Below, piece after piece: positions 33,333 to 46,800 of a DNA stretch of 64,000 nucleotides. How positions within the stretch are numbered: the stretch's first letter is position 1; each line of letters begins with the position of its first letter. The stretch is taken from assembly GCA_963920765.1 (NCBI GenBank), contig OY987244.1, positions 27,694,358 to 27,758,357 on the forward strand. The letters are read 5' to 3'. The position numbers and the translations under genes are program-made. The notes under the pieces are model-generated. The model did no database searches. It saw only the letters and a program-made list of their open reading frames with translations, and had not been told where the DNA came from. The DNA is from Ulota crispa. Its lineage: Eukaryota > Streptophyta > Bryopsida > Orthotrichales > Orthotrichaceae.

Positions 33333-36300
33333 ATGCATATGCGTGAGGAGAGTCTCTACGACGACGTAGTAGTCGACGCTGCTGATCAGGTTCTTCAAAC
33401 TCTGGCGACGAAATTGAAGCGCGACGAAGCTGATCAGATTTTGCATTCGGCCGTGGAACAACCGAAACGAAGGGAGAAGAGGAAACAGGTTCTGGAATTT
33501 TGCTGTTGCTGATTCTTTTTCATGATATTCGTTCGTTGTCTTACTCTCGTTCGTTTAACAATGGCACATTATTAGGGGAGCGTAGAGATTTGATGTTGAA
33601 CGGCTTTATGGTTTTAAGTCTACGATTTTATTACGGGCTCTGGTAATAGTGAAAAAAGTCGAACTTTCATGTATATGTTGTATTTTGCACTTGGACTTGA
33701 ATAGCATTTTTGTTTTGCGTAATTTAGACGAGTCTTAACGTGAGTAGTCCACTTACTAGAACCTTGCGTTGTTTTTATCTTGCAACGATCATGAGCGTCG
33801 ATCCTAATTGCCTGAAGATTGTGTCTTTGAAGGGCGCTAGGAATGCAGCATAGCATTTAACGGTCAGTTATATGCTTAATATATAGATGGAAGTTTTCCT
33901 GAAGAATAGGGTTACTCTCTTTTGCTATCTCTGTGGAATGATGTGAAGCTGTACAGCTGGTTTCAAGCTCTGTTATAGTCCAAGTCTTTTTCGAGTAGGT
34001 TTTTTACCGAGCTGAATTCTGTTTTTCTGGCGTGGCTAGAATATTTGATAAGTAGCGGCTCCTCACAGTCATTATCGACGTGAGATTTGCAATAGAATTT
34101 CAATCGTAAGGGGAGCTCTGCATGAGTTGTCAGGTTTAGATTTAATAAATACTAGATGAAAGAAGCTGTGGTCTGCAAGTATATCATGAATACATGACAT
34201 TTCTGGAAATGTCGACCTTTACAGGGTTGACATAGTGCCTCAGGTTGATTGCTATCTTGTGTGCGGTTGTAAGTGATGGATAGATAACCGTTGACATGAT
34301 GGTTGTGATGTTTTATGCAGGCAAGTGGTTTTGTAGTTGAGATGGCGCGACGTGGTTCCAATGTAAGCAAAATTCTCTTCTTGTTGCGATTATCACGTTC
34401 TCTATTACGATTTCCAACATTCTCCAAATAAACTTGTGAAGTCTGCTGGCTTGTCGATACAAATAATCTAAAAATTAAGGCAGTGTGATTGATGTTTTAG
34501 TATTTTCACCAAGTGTAAGACAAAATTCCGAAGCCAGAAATTGAGAATTACTCTATATAAGGGCCATACTTGAGTAATCATGTTACTTTGTGATAAGCAT
34601 GCAACATGGCTCTATCATGTCATCGACCAGGATTTGCGTTACGAGAATTTCTTGCAAAGTAATATGAGAAAGTAGTATCGACTCTTGAGAGATAGTGTCC
34701 TTTGTGGCTTTAGTTTGATTTTCTTAGGAAGTGTAAACTCTAATGAGCCTATTTCACCCTGGACAGCTCTAGTGCTAGAAATGATGTTCATCTGGGTTTC
34801 CTTATTTCAGATCGTTGACGAGTTTGTGGCCGTTGAAGAACTTCATGGATTAAGTCATAAAGAGATGGGACCTCTACTTGAAGAAGAGACTCTTATACTG
34901 AAACTATGCTCCGCTAAAGGAACCACTTTCACAGTAAGTTCCCTCCCTCGATCATCTCAGTGATACCGACAACTTTGATCATGTAGTTTTTACGGAAATA
35001 CTAGCTCTTCAAACTTTTCAGTCTGTCTCAGTCTTGTTCATTTATTTTTACTGGAAAGGCAATTCAAGGATCAAGCTTCTGCCTTCAAATTATGTATTGA
35101 TTTTTCACTGCTGGAACGATATTTCTTGAGAATGTATATCCGAGATCATCTGTAACCAGGGTGATCACATTGCATATTTGACAAATTAGTGAAGTTTCAT
35201 AGAAACATTCTTTCTCTGAAGTTTCTCGCGTGTTTAATAAATTTTTTGATTGCAGGTGGATGTGGAAAAACTAGCTGGTAGCCTGCCTTTGCATCTTATG
35301 GCGTGTGTTGCTTCTAGCGGCAATGAGCCGCGGTTACGATATTGGCTACGTTCTGTGCGCTTGCTTCACACCTTGAGTACCTTGGCTCATGATTCCCCTA
35401 AACTTTCACAGGTGTGCTGCCTTCATTCAACAGTACATAAGTTAACGTTGATATCAGTGGTTCGGGATCTAGATTTCTTTTCATTTGTTTTAATAAAAAT
35501 TTTACTATTTGGTGATATTGCAGGTACTGTTACAGGACGTGAAGACAAGGATGCAGATTCTTGATCTTGTCACTTACATGTTGGTTGTTTTAGCGAACAT
35601 GGAGCAGGTCTATTTCTCATCTTGTTTCTGGTCTCTTGGAAGTTTTGTTGTTACTGGGACGTGTTTGTTATTCTCCATCTTCTGTATCGTGTGGTGCTAG
35701 TCTCTTCTGGGTAGGAACAAAGAGTTTGACAGCTATAACGTATCTCGTTTCCTCAATCGTCTGGAAAAGCTTCACTGGCGTTTGGTCACAGCGGTCCCGT
35801 CATATTGAAAGTAGCAGATGCATGTTGTTCGTAACAGATGTCGATTACAGCTATGTATCAGTGCAGATGTCATCTTTTCTGGCTTGACACATGTGCAGGA
35901 GGGTCGAGGGGTAGGTTTCATAGCAGTACTTCATACTGCATCAGTGGCATGCAGTCTATACCTGCTGATGGCTTTTATTAGTCATGACTGGTTAGACATT
36001 GCCCATGTTCTTCTTGCTCATCCAAAGGTACTTGCATGCTTCTTTCGACTTTAGACTATTCTGTTCTGTTATTCCGGATAGTCTGCTGAATTTTCTCTGA
36101 GAGTAGTGATTGAAGAAAACGAGCAGGCACTCAAATGCTTGCTTCAACTTGCAAAGGCTCGGTATTCTGGTCCATGACTGTCGAAACAGAATAAATAATC
36201 CTGTATGTGGCTAGTTCTTTTTAAGTATCTTTTTTCTAAGTATATGTTTGGTTAAAACAATGCTATCTCACTCCTTTATGTAGAGGATATGAGATTACAG

Positions 36301-39300
36301 TTGTTATAAAAACTCGTTGAATTAATACCCTTTAAAGCGTGATTTGTTATGCCGGCGATCTACTGGGAAGTAATGCTCTCTCATAGAATTATCTGTGGAT
36401 ACTAGTCCTGCTGTCTCACTTTTTTTAAGCTTTTCTTACTATGATCAGGTAGACGTTTTCATGGATGCTGCCTTTGATGTTGTCAAGCGAGACATTGTGC
36501 TCCTTCAAGTGAAGTTGCGTTCTCTGAGTACCAAATTCTCTGCGAAAAAGACCACGTTTGAACTTGCTGAACGTGTTGCTCAAGTTACTGCAATTCAATG
36601 CGAGGCTTCACTTCAAGTGCTTCAACATCTTTGTGTCACGCCTACTTTTAGAGATCAAGTACTTGGCCACAAGGTCAGTTTCATTGTGATCATTAGAGCA
36701 AAGTCTTGGCTACTGCTGGCATAAGGTGCCGTTCTTTCTGAGGTTTCTTGCGTGAAAATTTGTATAATGATTGTCCATACTGGCATGGTGACGGTCTCAT
36801 GCTTCTTTTACTATCTTGTCTTCAGCCTACGAGATATTTTGGATTCTCTCTTGCAATTGAACGTTATCGTGATAGTGTTTGTTATTCATGCCTTGGTTTC
36901 CTCCATTAAAGACAAATTTCTATTCTGCAGTTTCTAGTTTGCTGGTAGATAGGCTTAGTTTCCTTTCATTTTATTGATGCATTGTCTTCAAAGTAACCAC
37001 AAAAAGTGTGCTGAGTACTGCATTTCATATGCTAATTTTATCAGGAGCTCTGCAAAAATGGTGGCATCTTAAAATTAGTTCTTGCAGTTTTGAGGCTGCA
37101 ACTGCCTCCTGTATTTTCAAATTCCAAACCTCTGAACGCAACCTTCTCTCGCTCTAAAGCCAAAGCTTTGGTGATGGTGAGTGACAGTATCCCAAGGATA
37201 CATCCATTTATGCATTTGTGCCAGTTGACGATATCTATCATCATTTCTGCATATGTGTTGAGTTTTCAATCTATCATATTGGACGTTAATATATCGTCAC
37301 TGAAAACCCCGCCTTGAATGGAGTTGTTCACCTTTTCATATGTTTGCAGTCATATGATTATTCATGGTTATTTTGTGGTGATTGATACCTTGCTTCACTT
37401 TGGAGCAAATTGAATAGGTTCATATTGATTCGACCATTTAACTTACGCTCTTCCTATTCTGACAATAATTTCTGGAATCATCTTTTCGCTGTGTTAGATG
37501 CTGAAGTTCTGCGAATCGGAGCAATGTTCATTCTTGGATGAAGTAGCGGCTGAACCGCACGCCATGCAGCTTGCGGAGCAAGTCGCAAATGAGGTGAACA
37601 CTTTTATGATCTCTCAGCGGTCTGTTTTGTCGCATTGTAGGCCTGCAAGAATAGCAATGTTTATTCTCATAATGACAATGCTATCTGAGAACTTTTTACA
37701 AATCAATAGAGTTTAGTTATCCTTGTAAAGTTCCAGAGGTGAAATTTTGCATTCCTCTGATGATTACCTAGTTGACTTCAACCGCGTAGTATAGAGTACA
37801 TTTAGTTTTGATTTAGGTCATTTAACACATCTTCATGGGCAGGTGCTTTTACTAGTGAAGGGTGCTTTGCTGGAAGATCCAAGACCAATTGAAGATGTAG
37901 AAGAAGAGAAAAAAAATCCAATGGGGTTGATGCACATAACCGCATTGCGCCTGGCTGATATATTCTCCGATGACTCAAATTTTCGCAACTTGGTTATGGA
38001 TCAGCTTGTGCGTGCGATTCCTACCAACATCTTTTGTTACAGCGTGTAGCTCAACCATGATATTATAGTTTTCGTGGCAATCAGTTTTCAGTCCGTTCGA
38101 AGGATGCCCCTCCGCTGGATGTTAATCCTCTTCAGGAGTTGTAGGATTGAAATTGCCAAAATATTTTAGAATCTTACTGATTTACATGAAGGAGCATCAA
38201 GTGACCATCGGCACGTTTCATTTTTTGCAGGCTCCTGACTTGGCATCTGTATTAGCAGTTGTTCCAACGAAATTTCAAGAACGTTGGTGTGGAGGCCCTA
38301 TTGCTCGAGAGTTGGCAGTGGGTGAACAGGATGCGTCATTAATATTCGATCCATTTGAAGCTGCAGGTGAAGCTATGGCAGCTGCTGCAAAGGCGAATGG
38401 ACCAGGTGTTCTTGTCCAGGAGGAGCCTTGCCATCCTCCAGACTTCCAGATTATTCCTTTGGCAGCTACTGCTCACCAGACTCGGGCAGCTTTGTTGGTG
38501 AAGCTATTTGCTAATTTTTACTGTTTTAATGCCGAGGTCTGCCCAGGTATATTATTCGCCATTAAACATGTTTTCTCTTGACGAGATTTGTTGCATATTA
38601 GATTGATTGGTTGCTACATTTTCTAATAAGCTGGCACAAGGGTTTATAATGTAATAGGCGCTATGACTGTTCTTCATTTGAATGTTTGTCGACATTTTTC
38701 TTTGAATAGGTGTCGGTTCTTCTTTCGTAATGTATATTTCATGGGTTCACAGAATTTGTTCCCAACTCTGAACTTTCCACAACTACGTTCTCAAAATTTG
38801 GATTCTTTTCTTGAAATGTATTCATTTCTTCTCAGGTGGTGTTGATCTCATCTAACCGCGCCCCTTGTTAATGCAGCTGATGAAAAGGATCGGTTTATGG
38901 ATGCATTCCTGCGATGCCTTCAGGAAGGGCCTTTGAATCCTGCTCATCCCTTATACTTCTTAAGTCTGGACCAAACAGCTGTCCGAATTTGTGAAAATCT
39001 TCGTAAGTTTCCCTTATAACTCCATGTCGACGTATATTGCCAACTTCTAATTTTCAGAGAGACCTCACATGAGCTCGGTTTGATTGTCAGTAATATCAAC
39101 GGTTGTCTAATTAGCATATTTGTGATTAGAATAATAAGTGGTCAATATTCTTGAATTCTAAACTTAAGTATATTAGAGCATTTCTTGCAAGCCCAAGCCA
39201 AAGATGTGATGACTTTATCTTTGTAAGCAACCAAGGAAGATTTTATGTAGTAATTTCTGTAAGTTGACCAGTTGGAGAGTGACCCTCAAGTTGTAATTTT

Positions 39301-42300
39301 GTGTTTCAAATGACAGATACGCTGTACGACTATGTGCTGACTCTAACATCAGATATTGTAGTGGACGATGATCTCGTTCTTGTCAGGTAAATTTGATTAT
39401 TGAAATGGCTAATGAACTATGAAGTTGCTTGATGTTAATTGTGACAAACCACGTTTTCTTTAATTATATCGAACTAATGTTTTGGTGTTATAACGCAGTG
39501 ACTTTGCAGAGGCTCTCCATCATCAAGTCTGCCCATCTTCTAGTAGTGTTGGGGTATGTTCTATGAATTTTGGGCTCTCTTTTGAAAGTAATGTATAAAG
39601 AACTCAATAACTGCACAATAAATCACAAATAATATCACATGCATTAGCTTACGGATTTGGTATATTGGAATTGATTCTTGCTAACAGAATTTCGTAACTC
39701 CGGTAACCTTCGGTTGATAAGCATGTAAAACACCAATTATGTGCTGAAGATAGTTCTTGTAGTTGATTACTTCGTTCAGCTATGTGCTGAGTAAATTGTA
39801 GGGCTGTGGATCTGCATCAGAAGACCAAGTCAGATGAATGTCTACAGTGTTCTACGTTCTTCAGCACCGCAGAAGTTTGTATTGATACATGTAAGGAGGC
39901 TAGAACCAACGCAAAATTCCATTAAAATCCACATAATTTTAATATGCTCAACTCAACCCTTCGAAGTTGACTAAAGAAATCACAGGATAATAAAACTCCA
40001 CAGCGTGCTTTTTAAATGGACTCTGATTTGTTTGTCCCGGTGTGAAAAAGCAGGAAGTACTTTTGAGCTTTGTCCGTGACGGACATGATCGGAAATTGTT
40101 ACAATGGAAGAACGAGCGGGAGCAGTTGGAGCGTTGGCAGGGGTTGGAACATATAAGACAGTCCGGTAATGGCGAAATGGCTGCAACTGAAGTTGCGGTG
40201 GAGGCATCAAACGAGTCCGACGAAACTGAGGTTGATGTCCAACATCAGGTAAATTGCAGATGTCACATTGTTATCATCCTTTTATTCTTTGTCTAGGAAG
40301 CTTTTGAAACGTACCTCCAGTAGAAGTTGCAACACAAATTTTTCACCACAATCGCTTTTATAGAAACCCTGAGTGACGATATTGAAATGGACCACAATTA
40401 AGTCAAAATATGGTTGCATCATTCATGAGGATTAGCTTCTTGTATGAAGAAATTCTCTCCAAAACTGGAAAATGCCTCCTGGCATGCGTCAGATTTTTAA
40501 CAGACATGCCGAACTTTCATCAGAAAAATTGTTGGTATGTAGGACATTTTTTTTGTCCTTGAAAGCTGCCTACTAAAGTGAGTTGAATCTTTCGTTTATA
40601 TTTGAATTAACATCATGCTTGAGTGCGTCTACTGAAGTTTGACCATGTGGGTTGTTCGATAGGTGGAGGAAGTTCCACACACTTCAGGAGAAGTTACTGG
40701 GCATACTTTAGAATCTGCTCCAACTCCAACAATTATTTTGAAGGCGGATGCAGAAGAACATTCCGTCCAGGATGACCCTGAACCAACAACTGCCCTCCAT
40801 GCACCAAAGTTGGAGATCCAGGAAGATGAGATGAAGATTGCACCCGTGTTAGTAAAAGAAGAGGTAGAGTCTGGGAGCGCCAATTTTACAGAACGAGAAG
40901 ACGGTGGGAAAGGGGAACAAGAAAGTGGAGGGGTCAATTTTGGTGGAATGGTGACCCCTTCTATAAGAAGGACCAGTCGGGATCGAGAGCCCTACAGCAG
41001 TGAACATGGGGACGAGTCTCAACCAAGGAAACGGAAGAGGAATATTATGAATGAGAAGCAAGTGACAGTCATGGAAAGCGCTCTTCAGTTTGATCCAGAA
41101 ATGCAGCGTTCCCCACAGGCCATCAAACAATGGACAGATCGCCTGAATTTAATCGTAAGTCATTCACGTTGACGGTCTAATGGTATTGGTATGACTTGGA
41201 CATATCCAATAATCTCATGATATGAAATTAGGACGTAGTAGAAACCTGTGATTTTACTGCTGTGGCTTTAAGTTTTCCTCCAATAACTAATGACCGTCAA
41301 ATTTATTTCAGGGTCCGGAGGTAGCATATCAACAGCTAAAGAACTGGTATGTCGTCTGGTGACATATTTGTTTCAATTTGAGCCTGAATCAATCTCTTAC
41401 TATTATTATTGTTATTAGGGAATTGATATGTGTACCACACCCTTTCAATTACTGTACCACACCCCCAAAGTAAATTTTAGATTTTTACCATCAAAAAGCT
41501 GAATTTGAGAATTTGGAATTCAGATTTGGACTTAGAGACCATGATTTAGTCTAGAACCACAAAAAAAGTTGCAATTCAACAACACCCAATGAAAAAGCTT
41601 ATCTTTTTTACAAACAAAAGCAAAAGTAACACTTTTCTCCCTAACTAAACTTTCTCATTGGATGTTGTTGAATTGAAACTTTTTTTGTGGTTCTAGACTA
41701 AATCATGGTCTCTAAGTCCAAATCTGAATTCCAAATTCTCAAATTCAGCTTTTTGATGGTAGAAATCTAAAATTTACTCTAGGGTGTGGTACAGTAATTG
41801 AAAGGGTGTGGTACACATATCAATTCCCTTGTTATCAATACCTGGGTCTTTTGCATTTGAAGATTTAGGCAGTACAAGAAAATTTCTTTGGCTCTCGGAA
41901 GGGCATCTTATCACGAGAGAGTTTGTGTCGTTATGTTTCCTTCGTTACTCTGAATGTGTATTTGTATTGATGGGAGTTAGTGAGCTTGGTGTGCGGCAGG
42001 CTTAACAATCGAAAAGCCCGGATTGCTAGACAAGAGCGGGACAAGCAGCAGCGTCAAATTGATGGGGATGTTGTGAACGCTCAACCTGAGAAGTCCCGCC
42101 CATCCGGTGCCTCGGATGACATGGACAGTCCTGCCGAGGCCTCGCCTCGACTGAACGAGGAGGATATGGATCACGAGGAGGTTGAACCCCTAAAATTTAC
42201 TGGGCAAGCTTCCAGAACACTCTCGAATGCTTGCAGTGAAGGTGACCAAGACAACTCCGGTAGTAGTTTGGTAAAAAAGTGGAAGATAGGTGATGTTGTG

Positions 42301-42603
42301 AGTTTACGTGGTAACGATGATGCAGAAATGGCTGTAGGAACTATTACGCAAGTTGAAGGCTCCTGGCAGAGGTGTTCTCTAGAGGAGGAAAAGTTGTGCG
42401 TAGTGGAGGTGTCAGGTCTCAAGGTAGAAAGGACCACAAAACTCCCATTCCCTTCATCAATGGGCGGTTCGTCGTTTGAAGAAGCTGAAACTTTAGGTGG
42501 TGTATCTCGTGTTACCTGGGATATCGACCACATGTATAGAGTAACCTTAGTATCCCCTCCATCACCACCGGTCCTGAAAGATGCAGTAAACTCTATACCT
42601 TGA
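33333..42603 (+). CDS. NDX: NODULIN HOMEOBOX (NDX) protein
   Basis: Eighteen exons give 1066 residues: 33333-33488, 34321-34362, 34811-34933, 35256-35411, 35524-35607, 35899-36027, 36449-36673, 37045-37176, 37498-37593, 37843-38007, 38231-38546, 38877-39002, 39317-39386, 39499-39553, 40054-40248, 40663-41154, 41312-41346, 42000-42603. All joins keep phase with GT-AG borders. NDX binds DNA in the nucleus; in Arabidopsis it stabilises an R-loop at the FLC antisense promoter and works with PRC1. Residues about 67-600 form the large conserved helical domain (ELHGLSHKEMGPLLEEE, VDVEKLAGSLPLHLMA, LLAHPKVDVFMDAAFD, LDEVAAEPHAMQLA). The atypical homeodomain lies at about 811-880, with helix 3 QLKNWLNNRKARIAR. 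A C-terminal NDX-B-like domain (about 925-1020; KWKIGDVVSLRGNDDAE, VTWDIDHMYRVTL) completes it. An acidic linker lies at 691-800. The Arabidopsis protein is shorter, about 900 residues. The first two short exons are the least certain. Confidence 0.93.
41418..41828. mobile_element. 411-bp palindromic MITE (copy C) in the NDX homeodomain intron
   Basis: It starts GGGAATTGATATGTGTACCA and ends with the inverse. The two halves pair almost throughout around a loop of about 40 bases near 41620. Flanks are TTGTTATTA (41409-41417) and TTGTTATCA (41829-41837), a 9-bp target duplication with one mismatch, which points to a Mutator-type transposase. It fills most of the 653-base intron (41347-41999) that splits the Trp codon of the recognition helix. 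Confidence 0.9.
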
Positions 42604-43854
42604 ACAAAAGTTCTCATTACCCTTTGTGTACATATTTTACAGGATACAGTTACACAACACACAGAACTCCAAACATTGAATTCTAAATGTATTTGAAATA
42701 TTGAGGTACGCTCCCAGAACATCCGTGGCCATAATTGAGTTACGCTTGTTATCTTTTCATCAAAGTTTTTTTTTTCTTTGAATGATATTGTCCTCTAATT
42801 TGTATGGCTGTAATTTGTATGTTGTAGGCCTCTATCAGTAAATTCGATATGATGGACAAGTTGGTTGATTTTGTGCCAAGTCGACCAAATAAGAAAGAAC
42901 GCAAAACTAATCTACTTTCTCTCCAATGATGTAACTTATCCAATCAATCTTCAAATTCCCAGCTCTTTGGACCATAACGTAGTTACAAAGAAAAGCTTTG
43001 AAGATCTGAATGTCATTGATGCTACAAAGGCTAAAACTAAAACCCTAATTCTATTTAGATCAATAAAAAAATAAGATCTCATATTTATGGAAATTTGAAC
43101 CTTGAAGGAACCATATATGAGGGTGACACTTCATAATACTTCTCACTTCAAGCATGCTAATTCATCAAAGTAACATTTTTATTTGAATTCCCTTAGTTGG
43201 AAAGAAAAAAATGGCATTCTTGTTCTTGTTTATAATACCCTCTTGCCTCGTTGTCTCCCTAGTTGATCAAAATAACTCAGAACCCTGCTTTTATTCTTCC
43301 TTTTCATTCCTACAATTTAGAAAAACGCTTATCTAAGCATCTTTTATTGAGTATGAGAGTCCATACACAAGGATGTTCTTTAGCATTATCAAAATGCACT
43401 GATGCTTGGAAAAGGTTAATGCCTTAGGCAAGAAAAAATGTTGACTGTATCCAAGAAATGACCGTAAACAAATACTCTTTCACTAGGCCTGAACATTAAA
43501 AAAAGTGGGACCTTCACACTGTCCAAACATTTATCTTACAAAGATTGACCTTATCTAAGCATCACTGAAGTCAATACGCCAATTGTCTTACACCCCATCT
43601 TTAAATCTAAGTAAAACACTAAGGCGTCTTGTTCATCATTTTACCATAAACACAATTTCTGTCTCAAAATGTTAACTTTCATTAAAATGAAAGCTTGCTT
43701 TTTTTTTTTTCCGTTACATAATATCAAACACAATTGTTTGCAAAGTCACTATATTGCATCACAAAAAAATACCACTCCTGATTACAATATAAATATGTCA
43801 AAATAAAATGCCAGTGTACAACCAATCTAGAAACTCGTTGTCCTCATAAATTTT
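42604..43854. other. convergent intergenic region between NDX and the lipase gene
   Basis: The two genes end towards each other here, so the stretch should hold both 3' untranslated regions: NDX to roughly 42850, and the lipase tail near 43700-43854. The middle is AT-rich with no other feature recognised. Confidence 0.5.
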
Positions 43855-46800
43855 CTATGCTTGAAAGAAGGCAATTACGGGAGCATAGACATCGGCACTT
43901 GCTTTGGTTCCCATCACAAAATCTGCGTGTGCATAATTTGGGAGATAAACAACTTTTGGGGTTCCTTTCAACTTCTTAATCAAGTTTTTGACGTCGGTGG
44001 GGTCAGCAAGGGCATCTTGGCCGCCATGTGCAAGCAACATGGGTAGGTTTGCCGGAATTTTTGACACGTCATACTCCGGTGGAGAAAGAGAATTGTATTT
44101 CTTGATGTTGTCGAACAAGCCATGGTCATACATGCTGAATTTTCCGGAACGTACCACTGCACACGCCACGTCAGCAATGCACATGTGTTAAAAGCATTTG
44201 CATTATTACACGCTAAGGGTTTGGCACTTGCCATACTTAGATGATAAGTGTTCTAATTTGAATAATAAATGTTTCAACTTGGATGATAAGTGATCTAGAA
44301 CCACTTAAAATATTCTCATGGTTCTTAATCCTAACTTGTCAAGTAATAGTCCCTGAAATCAATATTCATTATAAGATTAGTGAGCTTTTTCCTATATTTT
44401 TTACATTTGGTGATTGATCAATTCACTATATATGTGATACTTTTAGTGAGCAAGGGTGGGGGATAATACTTTTTAGGGTTTTTCAGAGGTAGATGTAAGT
44501 TTTTGGTGTGTCAGATTTGACAATTAAGGGTGTGAATGCTCTTACAAAACTCAAGGCCAATTTACACTCTAAGTCAAGATCATCACAACTTGTGGGAGCC
44601 TTATTTAAAAAGTTTAACATGATCCTCAATAATACTCTGGTGGCTGCCTATCTTACGACGTCTAATAGCATTTAAACCACAAGGTTGAGTGCAATCAGAC
44701 TTCAAAAGTTTGAAAACCTTAGAAGGAAAAGAACTAAAGAAGAAGAAAACAAGTTGAATGGCTGAGATTTAAGTTCCATCTTTTAAATTGTGGATCACTG
44801 AAGAAAATTGTACTATGGTTTGAATAAGTAAAATTTTACTACTCAAATCCTTTAAAACGAACTAAGCATTAATGAAATTTTAGAGTAGCCCCTACAAGAG
44901 AAATTGAACTTCTGTTCTTGGTGAAGCTGATTGTGGCAATTCGTTTCTTATTAACACTAAATTGTATGTCAAAATTTTAACATAGATTCTAGTCGAGACC
45001 TTGTTTTTTTTTTCAAAAATTCAATGAAGAAGAGGGAAGATTTGGGACTATTTAGGACTCCAAAGCTTCCTAAATTCCTTTTGGTGAAGAAGCCTTTAAA
45101 ACAACCATCTTTATACTTCTTCATCCAAGACGCTTTCAATTATTAATTGTGTTTGTTCACATTTCACATTTAAAATGAAACTGGTTTGGACAACGGTTTT
45201 GTAAGATTCAACCACTTCAAATACTACCATATAAAAGCACAAAATGATAAATATCAAAAATGGAAAATAATACCCACTTTGAGCCATTTGGGCGATGTTT
45301 TTCATTGACGTAGATTGTAGGGAATGTTTGTCATAGAAAGCTTTGCGTGAGGAGTTGTAGCAACAATTTTTGCCTGCAAAAAAAGAGATACACCAATGAG
45401 TTTGCAGACAACTTTTTATCCAAAATTTTGCACAAATAAACAACAATTCCAATTTCTTTCTTATACGTACCAACATCAATATTTATTGCTAATAATACAT
45501 TGTAATATGTTAACACAAAACACACACAAAATATCCAAAAACAACTAAGGTGGAGTGTCCTAAAACCACGCTTGCTCTAAAAGGGGATCCTCTTTCATTC
45601 TGCAGTTTTCAACCTATCAAATGTAAACATTCCAAGTCAACATAAAACTCCCATTCTAGTTTTTCAAACATTTATAGCTAACTCAATAAGTGTCTAAATA
45701 GGCTAAATAATAGTGAAATAGATGCAAGTTTCACTCATTATTTGTTGTAAGTTGGCACTTTAATATGCTAAATTGCACAACCTCTTTGAAAACCCAAATA
45801 TTGCCTCAAAGCATATTTTAGTCCTTTTCAAACACTTTATCAAATACTTGATTGAAAATTCATGAACATTACCACCTACAAGCTAAGAATTCAATAGTGA
45901 CTCCTACTGGGTGATCCACACTGAACATATACATCATAAAGCGTGGGTTCTTCGTCCTTCACTAGACATTCAAAATTTTATATTATAAAGCATGGTGTTG
46001 CATTGAAACCGGTGTCAAAGTGTATTTGTAGTTACAAATTTAAAAATCTCTATTGGCACCGTAAGTTCAAAATTCTTTATTATACAAGTTTTGTTTGTCC
46101 ATCATGAGAAACCCAAAATTTAAAATTCAAAAAGAGGAGAAAGGCAAGGAAAAAGGCAAGGAAAGGGAGGGTGAAAAATCATCAAAAATAAGAGAGACAA
46201 CGTGAAGCGCAGGCATAAGCAAGTTATATTTGTCACTATTTAAATATAATTATTGAATATACATATTTATTATCCTTATCAGTATTGATTTGCATTGAAA
46301 AATGTGAATTTTTTTACCTGTAATTTGAGTCATGTATTCATGTCTACAATCCACTTTCGACGACGTACACGTGACATCCATAAACTGCTCTCCTGCATTA
46401 CTGCTCATTTCATCCAACATTTCACATAACATTTCATCCAACATTTCACATAACATTTCATCCAACATTTCACATGACATTTCATCCAAAATTTTATCCA
46501 ACACCCACTAAACCACCAACATTTCAGTATAGAATTGACTGGGAATCACCACATCTACAAATCCATAAGAACTAAAATTCGTTTGATCTACTTTTTTTTG
46601 ATAATAACTGTCATAGTGTATAATTATCAAATACTCATTGTTGATGCATATTGAAAAAAGTCTAAATATGCAACCTTACCTGAAAGCACTAAATTCTGCC
46701 ACACCCGCAAGCAATAGAATCTGCACACAGATGTCAGAGTCAAATATTAGTTTAAAATAATAATACTTAGTAAACATGGTTTTTATTGAATTGAAGTTAA

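Noticed and set aside
46250..46504. Open frame with EMLDEMLC repeats as a coding exon of the lipase
   Set aside because: Exon 6 ends with two bases of a codon. Only the acceptor at 46401 restores the phase and gives the expected family sequence, so the repeats are intronic.
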